From assembly GCA_020846635.1 (NCBI GenBank), contig JADLDO010000027.1:142693-206692 (forward strand): a stretch of DNA of 64,000 nucleotides, given 5' to 3'. Positions 58,122 through 64,000 of this stretch are shown here, one piece after another. The translations under genes were made by a program, and so were the position numbers. Positions within the stretch are counted from its first letter, which is position 1. Each line of letters starts with the position of its first letter. The DNA comes from Caldilineaceae bacterium (GTDB lineage: Bacteria > Chloroflexota > Anaerolineae > Caldilineales > Caldilineaceae). The notes below the pieces were generated by a model, which saw only the letters and a list, made by a program, of their open reading frames with translations, was not told the origin of the DNA and did no database searches.

Positions 58122-58637
58122 CGGGGTGCTATCTTCCGTATCCGAATCAGTCCACTTGCGTTCAAGCCGCTGCAACAGTTCCATGACTCGGTTGGTATCC
58201 TCTTCACCTCCTAATTCGTCGCTCGCGTCCAGCAGCATATTGGCGAACTCCTGCCGCGTGATTTGCCGAATCTCTTCGTTCGCATCCACGAACGATTGTG
58301 CAATCAGCAGTAGCTCGTAATTGCGCCCACGATCCAACTTACGCATAAACTCCACCACCTCTGCCGCGAAGTCTGGTAGAGGTGGTGCGTCGCTCGGCAT
58401 CCAATCATTAGTGTCGCCGTTTAGGTAGCTTGCCGAAGTGGGGAAAGCCCTGGCGATCTTCTGAACGGTATCTGACCTGGGTTGCTTTCGTGCCCCACTC
58501 AAAATGTTAGAGAGGGCGCTTTCGCTCACGCCAGATAACCGGCTGAGATCGGCGACGCTCATGTCTTTTATGCGTAGCAATTCCTCTATTCGTTCCGCAA
58601 CCACAGATTTCTTTTTTGTCATAACCGAATAATACAT
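58101..58637 (-). CDS. XRE-family repressor, cI-like
   Basis: 178 residues from ATG 58637 with AAAGGG eight bases away; the ATG at 58658 lies within an operator. An N-terminal HTH_XRE (RIEELLRIKDMSVADLSRLSGVSESALSNILSG) is followed by an acidic helical C-terminal part. No peptidase (LexA-like) domain is seen, so induction may not involve RecA cleavage. It probably keeps the element silent. It faces the Cro-like gene. Confidence 0.85.
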   Translation of the reverse strand: MYYSVMTKKKSVVAERIEELLRIKDMSVADLSRLSGVSESALSNILSGARKQPRSDTVQKIARAFPTSASYLNGDTNDWMPSDAPPLPDFAAEVVEFMRKLDRGRNYELLLIAQSFVDANEEIRQITRQEFANMLLDASDELGGEEDTNRVMELLQRLERKWTDSDTEDSTPLLPGGE

Positions 58638-58650
58638 AACTTTGCCCTTT

Positions 58651-58730
58651 CTTTTCAAGCGAAAAGCCTCTTGTGAAACAAACTCTTGACAATAGAAAAG
58701 TTATGCGATAGTATCATTTCAATCGAAAAG
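58651..58730. promoter_or_regulatory. three operator-like palindromes between repressor and Cro genes
   Basis: CTTTTCAAGCGAAAAG at 58651-58666, a partial copy ending GAAAAG at 58685-58700, and CATTTCAATCGAAAAG at 58715-58730. The right half-sites are 34 and 30 bases apart. The middle site overlaps the -35 box at 58686 and the last overlaps the region just after the -10. The layout mimics the three-operator switch of lambdoid phages. Confidence 0.75.
58686..58714 (+). promoter_or_regulatory. promoter for the early genes
   Basis: TTGACA (58686-58691) and TAGTAT (58709-58714), spacing 17, lie 36 bases before the Cro-like ATG. The operator half-site GAAAAG (58695-58700) falls between the boxes. 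Confidence 0.8.
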
Positions 58731-58749
58731 ATTAGATAGGAGACAACGG

Positions 58750-58977
58750 ATGAATGAAGTCGAACAACTGCGTGAGTGGATGGAGGAAAAAGGCTATAGC
58801 ACAAGCGACCTCGCAAAGGCTATGGGCTTTAGTTACGACGGCGTGTACCAAGCACTGAAAGTCCGCAAATATTTCAGTGCAAATTTCAAGTGGTGCTTCC
58901 AAGAAACCTTTGGAAGCGAAGAGGCAAGCAAGGTCTTTGCGACCAATCCTCAACCCGAACCGGCAGAGGTTGCGTAA
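58750..58977 (+). CDS. Cro-like helix-turn-helix regulator
   Basis: 75 residues. AGGAGACAACGG precedes ATG 58750. YSTSDLAKAMGFSYDGVYQALKVRKYFS is a short HTH similar in length to Cro. It likely opposes the cI-like repressor at the shared operators. Confidence 0.8.
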   Translation: MNEVEQLREWMEEKGYSTSDLAKAMGFSYDGVYQALKVRKYFSANFKWCFQETFGSEEASKVFATNPQPEPAEVA

Positions 58978-59066
58978 AGCCCCTCAACTTAGCGTCCCAC
59001 CCGTCCCTTACGGTGTCAGCCGTTGGGCGGGCTCACTCATCTCATCATACCCAGAAAGGAACCACG

Positions 59067-59186
59067 ATGAGCAAATGCACCGCAATTCCCACAGAACCCT
59101 TACCTATTGTCCCCGTTGAGAGCATCCATGTGCCCCTTATTTGGCTATCCGCCGGGAGTTTACGCACTGATGGCACGGAAGCCTAA
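59067..59186 (+). CDS. small element protein, 39 residues
   Basis: AAAGGA precedes ATG 59067. The product begins MSKCTAIPTEPLPIV. Its frame overlaps the next gene by 17 bases. Real only if the early operon starts with very small genes; no family recognised. Confidence 0.4.
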   Translation: MSKCTAIPTEPLPIVPVESIHVPLIWLSAGSLRTDGTEA

Positions 59187-59421
59187 GAAGTGGCCGGAGT
59201 ACGCACTAGATCGGCTGGAGGGGACGCTGCTGAACCTCAAGACGATTGAGCGATTGTCGCGGGCGGTACAGGTAGCAGCGAAGGCGGGAGATCAGGCAGA
59301 GGTGATCATCCTGGCCGGGGATGTTCGAGAGAGGGCACTAAACAGCACGCATCTGTTGGTGCAAGCACGAACGGGGGAATACGACGATGAACACGAACAC
59401 ATTACAGCCGCCGCTGCTTGA
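59170..59421 (+). CDS. small element protein, 83 residues
   Basis: Starts MARKPKKWPEYAL at ATG 59170, GGGAG about 12 bases upstream; the frame opens earlier at 59107. Helical and charged, ends EHITAAAA. It overlaps the next gene by 35 bases, usual for phage operons. Function unknown. Confidence 0.5.
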   Translation: MARKPKKWPEYALDRLEGTLLNLKTIERLSRAVQVAAKAGDQAEVIILAGDVRERALNSTHLLVQARTGEYDDEHEHITAAAA

Positions 59422-59740
59422 AGGTCTACAGGCAACAGTGCAGCCAAAGGTGGCGAAAGAGGCGACGATACAGGAGCGGTTTGAGAGTTTCCACGCTCAT
59501 AACCCGCACGTCTACGCAGCGCTGCGAACACTCGCCTTGCAGATGCTGGGCAACGGGGTCAGAGCCTACGGGATCAAGGGGCTTTTCGAGATCTTGCGCT
59601 GGCAATTTTCCATCCAGACCGGCGGCAAAGAAGAATTTCGACTGAGTAACGACTTCACTTCGAGGTATGCCCGCCTCCTGGTCGAACTGAACCCAGAGCT
59701 TGACGGCTTCTTCACGCTGCGAGAGTTGAGGGCGGAATGA
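59387..59740 (+). CDS. conserved phage-type protein
   Basis: 117 residues. The RFESFHAHNPHVYAALRTLA, YGIKGLFEILRWQF and LSNDFTSRYARLLVELNPELDGFF patterns match a small protein widely found in the early region of temperate phages and ICEs; the function is not known. Stop and next start overlap as ATGA. Confidence 0.8.
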   Translation: MNTNTLQPPLLEGLQATVQPKVAKEATIQERFESFHAHNPHVYAALRTLALQMLGNGVRAYGIKGLFEILRWQFSIQTGGKEEFRLSNDFTSRYARLLVELNPELDGFFTLRELRAE

Positions 59741-59937
59741 GCGACCTCAACCGACAGATCCAAAACGAAGGCAGCGACTGGCTACAGATCACCCTGGGCG
59801 TTGCCCTCTTCGTCGCCCTTGTACTGGCCGCCACGTTCTGCCATGCAAAGGTCAGCCATGCCCAAGAGACCGATCCTATGCCGCGGCTCTATGTCGAGTA
59901 TCGGCTGCCGCTCATTACAAACGAGGTAACACCGTGA
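59737..59937 (+). CDS. small single-pass membrane protein
   Basis: 66 residues. Starts in the ATGA overlap; one membrane helix (about 17-37) ends near CHAKVSHAQ. Its start in the overlap and stop overlapping the next gene suggest translational coupling. Confidence 0.6.
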   Translation: MSDLNRQIQNEGSDWLQITLGVALFVALVLAATFCHAKVSHAQETDPMPRLYVEYRLPLITNEVTP

Positions 59938-60170
59938 ATCAAACGCAACGGCTAGCCACGCAACTAGAGACACTACGCGACAGCTTAGAGGATACGACCC
60001 CTGAGCATTTCATCCTAAACACGCTTCTGTATGCGGTCGAAGCTGGGCGCACCATCGAACTCGAAGAGGCGATTACGCCACTTGTTGATCGGTGGCTTGC
60101 GGAGAGCATCGGCACCGAGGAAGCAGAGCAGGATGTGCTGGGCGCGTGGAGAGCGACGGTGCTGGGATGA
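59934..60170 (+). CDS. small element protein, 78 residues
   Basis: GTG 59934 start in a GTGA overlap. Acidic and helical (TLRDSLEDTTPEHFIL, AVEAGRTIELEEAITPLVDRWLAE). No domain recognised. Coupled to both neighbours by overlap. Confidence 0.6.
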   Translation: MNQTQRLATQLETLRDSLEDTTPEHFILNTLLYAVEAGRTIELEEAITPLVDRWLAESIGTEEAEQDVLGAWRATVLG

Positions 60171-60967
60171 ACACTCCACGCATCGCCGCAGTCGCAGACC
60201 ATACCAAGATGTTCCTGGGCATGATAGAGAAGTTTCGCTATCAGCACAACCTCTATGAGGTGTTTCGCGACTGGACAGAACTCGCCGCAGCGGAAGTACA
60301 CCAGTTGCCATACCACGCAGGCGTGTATGCCAAAGATGCCGCGTTTGAGGCAGTAGAGGCTCAGTACATGCAAGTTGCTAAGAAGTATGAGCGCGCCGAC
60401 TTCGGCATATTCGCAGAGCTGCTTGGCATTACACGGCTTGCGCTGGCAACGAAGCACCAAGACTTCCTGGGCCAATGCTACATGCGCCTGGAGATCAATA
60501 ACATGCGCGCAGGACAATACTTCACGCCCTACGAAGTGTCACTTCTGGTGACGCGCATGTGCCTGGAAAAGATTGAGCCGGTCATCGAAGAAAATGGCGG
60601 CTGGTTCACTCTACAAGAACCCGCGTGCGGGTCTGGTGGCATGGTCATCGCCGCAGCGCAAATTCTCGAAGAGCGAAGGATTGGCAGCGGGACGATGTAC
60701 TTTGATGCCACAGACATAGATCGCCTGTGCTCCAACATGACCTATATCCAAGCGGGCTTGCTAGGGCTTACAGGCGTGGTTTGGCATGGCAACACACTCA
60801 GTATGGAGATGCAAAGCCATCGCTTTACGCCAGCGGCGCGACTGCACTCCTCGCGCACAAACGAAATGATGGCTAGCACAAAGACAGATGGGCGACCTCC
60901 GCACAAGCGCAAGGTTGACCTATCGCAGCCGTTGCTTCAATCCCCACTACTGGAGATGCAGGTATGA
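60167..60967 (+). CDS. N-6 DNA methylase-like protein without a visible motif IV
   Basis: 266 residues from ATG 60167, overlapping the preceding stop. GQYFTPYEVSLLV (117-129), LQEPACGSGGM (AdoMet motif I, about 149-159) and FDATDIDRL (motif II) are as in HsdM/N6-adenine methylases. The (N/D)PP(Y/F) catalytic motif expected after residue 190 is not seen in LTGVVWHGNTLSMEMQSHRF. The protein stops soon after, which is shorter than HsdM. Such short phage forms are common. Catalysis is therefore doubtful. Confidence 0.8.
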   Translation: MNTPRIAAVADHTKMFLGMIEKFRYQHNLYEVFRDWTELAAAEVHQLPYHAGVYAKDAAFEAVEAQYMQVAKKYERADFGIFAELLGITRLALATKHQDFLGQCYMRLEINNMRAGQYFTPYEVSLLVTRMCLEKIEPVIEENGGWFTLQEPACGSGGMVIAAAQILEERRIGSGTMYFDATDIDRLCSNMTYIQAGLLGLTGVVWHGNTLSMEMQSHRFTPAARLHSSRTNEMMASTKTDGRPPHKRKVDLSQPLLQSPLLEMQV

Positions 60968-61626
60968 CCCTAGCAATGTCCCCCAACAGCGTAACGCTCA
61001 CTGTGCGCCACCCGGCCAAGTACAGCGACGCGTTGATGCCCATCCTGCAGAACGCCCTGCGAGGCTACGACTGCATTCTCGACCCCTTCGCAGGCACCGG
61101 CAAACTGCGCCTTGTGCGCCCCGATGCCCACCTGCTGGAGATCGAGCCGGAGTGGGCAGCCATCAGCGGCGCGACCGTAGGCAATGCACTGGATATGCCC
61201 TGGCCCGATGGCTACTTCGACGCCGTATGTACCAGTCCGACCTATGCCAACAGGATGGCAGACCACCACGAGGCACGCGACGCGTCCCGCCGCAACACCT
61301 ACCGCCACGCGCTGGGCAGGCCGTTGCACCCGCAAAACAGCGGCATGTTGCAGTGGGGCAGCCTCTACCGGCGGTTTCACTACTACGCGTGGCTGGAAGT
61401 GCTGCGCGTGCTGCGGCCCGGCGGGAGATTCGTACTCAACATCTCCGACCACATACGCGCGGGCAAGGTCGTCAAAGTGGCGCGCTTTCATAAGCTGCTC
61501 TGCCTGGTGATGGGCTTTCGTCTCGTCGAGGTGCACCAGGTCCAGACACCGCGGCAGCGGCATGGGCAGAACGGCGAAAAGCGCGTCGCCCATGAATGGG
61601 TTTTCGTGTTCGAGGTGCCGGCATGA
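60964..61626 (+). CDS. DNA methyltransferase, beta-group-like (TSPTY)
   Basis: 220 residues, GTGA-type overlap with its predecessor. CILDPFAGTG (about 37-46) is AdoMet motif I. CTSPTYANRMADHHEA (89-104) is a TSPPY-type motif IV with Thr in place of the second Pro. RRFHYYAWLEVLRVLRPGGRF (motif after) and VLNISDH follow. It most likely methylates N4 of cytosine or N6 of adenine in the element's own DNA. It overlaps the next small gene by 4 bases. Confidence 0.75.
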   Translation: MTLAMSPNSVTLTVRHPAKYSDALMPILQNALRGYDCILDPFAGTGKLRLVRPDAHLLEIEPEWAAISGATVGNALDMPWPDGYFDAVCTSPTYANRMADHHEARDASRRNTYRHALGRPLHPQNSGMLQWGSLYRRFHYYAWLEVLRVLRPGGRFVLNISDHIRAGKVVKVARFHKLLCLVMGFRLVEVHQVQTPRQRHGQNGEKRVAHEWVFVFEVPA

Positions 61627-61799
61627 ACGGCAGTACCGTAGCTCACCCATCGCCATCCACGCATCCAATAGCCGGACGTTCCGGCGCGGTGAGTGAGCTA
61701 CCTGTGATGCCTGGTGTAGTGCCCCTGGTCTACACGAGGCGATATGCAGCGTTGGAAAGTGGGCCATCAACCCGTTTCGACTACGGGCCGCTGCCCTGA
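61623..61799 (+). CDS. small element protein, 58 residues
   Basis: ATG 61623 overlaps the methyltransferase stop (ATGA). Ser/Pro/Gly-rich, no domain. The overlap supports translation, but sequence support is weak. Confidence 0.4.
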   Translation: MNGSTVAHPSPSTHPIAGRSGAVSELPVMPGVVPLVYTRRYAALESGPSTRFDYGPLP

Positions 61800-62028
61800 A
61801 AGGAACCGAAAGGAGGGACACCATGCGCCGAGCGGCGTAAACGTCGGCTGAGACGAACGAATCCCGCAGTAAGAAGTACACGAGGAATGTGCTTATTGGT
61901 TTAGTAGATTGTTCCACCGGGCAACAGGAGCCATGCCGCTGCTCTCTAGGGGTAGGGAGTATGCACCAGAATCGATGCTGGACGGTGGTTTGAGGAAACG
62001 AAATAACATATTCAGGAAGGTAAATCAC

Positions 62029-62577
62029 ATGGCAGTCACTTGGGAAGAAGCGCCCAGTACCGTAATCGAGTTGGCAGAGCGCATCATTGAACGCTACCAC
62101 GAACATCTCCTTGATGCCCGGATCGCTTTCATTATGCGCTCCGAAGCTCAGTCTGCAAACGGCAAACTCACGCTGGGCAAAGCCAAGAAGCTCAGTGCCG
62201 AAATGCAAGTACATATCCCCTTTGACTTCGTGATCTGGTTGGCAAAGGACTACTGGGAAGCGTTTCTGACGCCAAAGCAAAGAGAAGCCCTAATCGACCA
62301 TGAGCTGTCTCATTGCAAGTGGGACGGCTTCACCGCCAGCATGAAGGGCCACGATGTTGAGGAGTTCAGCCACATCATCGAACGCTATGGCTTTTGGTGG
62401 CCGCAGTCGGATGAATTCGCCACGGCGGTACAGGCTGCTCTGCCGCTGGTTTCTACGCGAAAGGAAGGCGGCGTCGGCACTATTGACTTTGGCCGGATTG
62501 CTAAGGATGCAGCACGCGAGATGCAAGAGGCTGGGCTTGATGTGGAGTTTAACCCGGCTGGGGCAAGAGGGGTGTAG
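62029..62577 (+). CDS. phage-type putative zinc metallopeptidase
   Basis: 182 residues from ATG 62029, AGGAAGG nine bases away. HELSH (91-95), preceded by LID, is the HExxH zinc site; GHDVEEF (107-113) likely gives the third ligand. The family (PutativePhageMetallopep-type) is found in phage early regions and is thought to be a peptidase-like fold of unknown target. The Gly/Ala-rich C-terminus ends GARGV. It ends just before the replication gene. Confidence 0.85.
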   Translation: MAVTWEEAPSTVIELAERIIERYHEHLLDARIAFIMRSEAQSANGKLTLGKAKKLSAEMQVHIPFDFVIWLAKDYWEAFLTPKQREALIDHELSHCKWDGFTASMKGHDVEEFSHIIERYGFWWPQSDEFATAVQAALPLVSTRKEGGVGTIDFGRIAKDAAREMQEAGLDVEFNPAGARGV

Positions 62578-62579
62578 CA

Positions 62580-63575
62580 ATGACGAGACGCATGATTGAT
62601 AGTGGCATGTGGGCAAACGAGCACTTTGCAGAGCTACCGCCAATGGCGCGGCTGCTGCTGATTGGCATTATCAATCATGCCGACGATCAGGGCCGTATCA
62701 AGGGCCACCCCGCCTATCTGCGATCGCAGATATTCCCCTATGACGATGTGAGCCTAGAGGATATTGACGCGTGGCTCCACTTGATTGCCCACAACGGAAC
62801 CCACGTGGCTTTCCACGTGGAAGGCAAGGTGTACCTCCAGTTGGTTAATTGGTGGGAGTATCAAAGCCTGCTGTTCGCCATGCCATCTGACTACCCGGCC
62901 CCAGATGGCTGGCAAGATCGCATCCGTTACAACGCTCGCGGCGGGCATATCCTCACCCACAACTGGCGCAAGGTTGACGGTTCGCTTGCGCCGGACACCT
63001 GCGATCACAGGGGCAACCCCATTGATCCAAGAGTAAAACGCACTTCCGACAACACCTCTGATACACGAGTAGAGACGCCACAAACCCACCTGGATACCCA
63101 GGTGGAAACCCAAGTGGAGAACCACGTGACCTATCCAGGTGGAGGGATAAATAAAGATCAAATAAAGATCAATATAAATAAAGATCAAGGGAGGGACCGC
63201 GCGCATGTGACTGAAACGCCAGAAACCAACACCCACCCACCCTCCCTTGTTATTTTTCAGGAGTTTTGCACAAAGACCATCAACAGCGCCCAAACTGATG
63301 CCATTGCATCGGCAATCACCGACTTGGAATTGTGGAGACAGGTGCTAACCGAGTGGAGTTTGCGCGGCTACAACACAGGCAATGTGACAGGGCTTTTGGA
63401 CTGGTATCGAGATGGCATTCCCCCAGCGGGCAAGAACGGAGCAACTCATGGAAGCAATACAAAGCGCAGTGAACCAGACGATAGCGACGATGCGCCAAAA
63501 CTCGACCCAGAGCTACAGCGACAGTTCGCAGAGTTACGAGAGCGCAAGCGAGCAAAAGCCCAGCCCGCCACGTGA
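62580..63575 (+). CDS. phage replication initiator, DnaD-like
   Basis: 331 residues, ATG 62580, two bases after the stop of the metallopeptidase gene. The N-terminal 110 residues form the winged-helix domain often seen (RMIDSGMWANEHFAELPPMARLLLIGIINHADDQGRI). A Thr/Gln/Asn-rich linker (160-200) leads to a helical C-terminal domain (about 225-280). It should bind the element origin and recruit the helicase loader encoded downstream; the origin may lie in this gene's linker, which has A/T-rich repeats (63141-63190). Overlaps the next gene by 128 bases. Confidence 0.8.
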   Translation: MTRRMIDSGMWANEHFAELPPMARLLLIGIINHADDQGRIKGHPAYLRSQIFPYDDVSLEDIDAWLHLIAHNGTHVAFHVEGKVYLQLVNWWEYQSLLFAMPSDYPAPDGWQDRIRYNARGGHILTHNWRKVDGSLAPDTCDHRGNPIDPRVKRTSDNTSDTRVETPQTHLDTQVETQVENHVTYPGGGINKDQIKININKDQGRDRAHVTETPETNTHPPSLVIFQEFCTKTINSAQTDAIASAITDLELWRQVLTEWSLRGYNTGNVTGLLDWYRDGIPPAGKNGATHGSNTKRSEPDDSDDAPKLDPELQRQFAELRERKRAKAQPAT

Positions 63576-64000
63576 GGTCTACCAGTGTTTCCTATGCAAA
63601 GACATGGGATGGGTTTACATGGCTGACCGAAAGGGCGAGGTGGTTTGGAACAACGGCCATCCGCCCATCGTGCGCTGCAAATGCCAGACGGGGCAAGACA
63701 GCGAACGTCGCCGGCGTTATCTGCTCAGGATTGACGGGCTGAACCCGACGGAGCGCGAGCTTCGTTTCGAGAGTCTTCTCCGCAATGAGCACAACGGCGC
63801 TGCCCTCCGCCTCTTAGAAGAGGGCGTTCAGTGGCGGCGGGGCATCATCACGCTCACGGGCAAGCCAGGCACAGGCAAATCCACGATGATGATGTGTGCG
63901 GTCAATCGTGCCAGGGAAGCCAACGTACCAGCGGTCTACACCACGGTTTCGGACCTGCTTGACTATCTGCGCTCTGCCTATGCACCCAACACCGACATGA
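63448..64000 (+). CDS. DnaC/DnaI-like helicase loader ATPase, 3' end missing
   Basis: The frame from ATG 63448 is open to the window end (184 codons). Residues about 48-85 hold CFLCKDMG ... RCKC, a zinc-binding pair like that of DnaC-type loaders. Walker A GKPGTGKST is near residue 139. The start could also be at ATG 63490 or within the overlap, but it must lie upstream of the Cys pair. It would load the replicative helicase onto the element. Partial at the right edge. Confidence 0.85.
   Translation, partial: MEAIQSAVNQTIATMRQNSTQSYSDSSQSYESASEQKPSPPREVYQCFLCKDMGWVYMADRKGEVVWNNGHPPIVRCKCQTGQDSERRRRYLLRIDGLNPTERELRFESLLRNEHNGAALRLLEEGVQWRRGIITLTGKPGTGKSTMMMCAVNRAREANVPAVYTTVSDLLDYLRSAYAPNTDM

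Larger units (their letters stand above)
57458..64000. mobile_element. left end of a prophage or related integrated element
   Basis: Beginning at a truncated tRNA gene, the region turns to phage-type content: divergent repressor/Cro pair, tightly overlapping small genes, methyltransferases, phage metallopeptidase, replication initiator and DnaC-like loader. No integrase, capsid or tail gene is visible, as expected if only the early side is included. The element continues beyond the window. Confidence 0.85.

Noticed and set aside
61824..61841. A five-codon frame after a strong AAGGAGGG site
   Set aside because: Too short to call a gene; it may be a relic or leader peptide but nothing else supports it.
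60970..62280. A 436-codon minus-strand frame across the methyltransferase and metallopeptidase genes
   Set aside because: It is antisense to genes with clear motifs, and has no ribosome site or recognisable domain.

Overview
The window looks like a filamentous-type member of the Chloroflexota (Anaerolineae/Caldilineae-like). The reasons are protein-level: PstA/PstC/PstS sequences of the type I associate with that phylum, menaquinone synthesis (MenA), small exported c-type cytochromes, a BdbC-like DsbB, SH3 and LysM surface proteins, rhomboid-free but Ig-rich membrane-anchored proteins, and a GC-rich coding sequence with AT-rich promoters. This is judgement from family resemblance, not a database match.

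Layout. 1-4453 (minus): an OLD-like ATPase (cut by the window edge), a DUF2779 nuclease-like protein and an AAA/STAND ATPase with a C-terminal PD-(D/E)XK-like domain; together a candidate defence or DNA-processing cluster. 5477-10304 (plus): an enolase-superfamily dehydratase, an unusual membrane protein with a downstream small partner, and a HisC/CobD-like aminotransferase. 10465-19727 (minus): a full phosphate regulon (phoB-type regulator, phoR-type kinase, pstS, pstC, pstA, pstB, phoU) with 11-bp-periodic PHO-box-like repeats before the kinase and before pstS. Its PstA carries a circularly permuted PstS-like domain between its first two membrane segments. 19850-28047: small transporter, fatty acid desaturase, glycine-rich RRM protein, tRNA-Lys, Ig-like and helix-hairpin-helix membrane proteins, SpoU methyltransferase. 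28207-33400 (minus): rplT, rpmI, infC, thrS and an M20 peptidase behind a T-box leader whose candidate specifier is ACC (Thr). 33466-43824: tRNA-Val(GAC), LON-domain protein, TruD, methyltransferase, ArsA/Get3 ATPase, GT2, a DsbB-cytochrome c fusion and a DnaE2-type polymerase. 43883-57296: MenA, GNAT, a tandem FKBP lipoprotein, L,D-transpeptidase, EamA transporter, hydroxyacid dehydrogenase, LysM proteins, cytochrome c, exported proteins, BioY, YqeY-like protein.

57458-64000 is the left end of an integrated temperate phage or related element. Its boundary is a 50-nt 3' piece of a tRNA-Val(CAC) gene, including CCA, still followed by the tRNA's terminator on the host side. Inside are a divergent cI/cro-like switch with three similar operators, small phage genes in overlapping order, two methyltransferases, a phage metallopeptidase, a replication initiator and a DnaC-like helicase loader that runs off the end. 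The intact tRNA and the integrase are expected beyond the right edge.

Dispersed palindromes tie the host part together: four copies of a CCCGGAAGC...GCTTCCGGG hairpin lie at gene ends, and other large inverted repeats lie at 1112-1171, 4574-4655 and 56438-56598.
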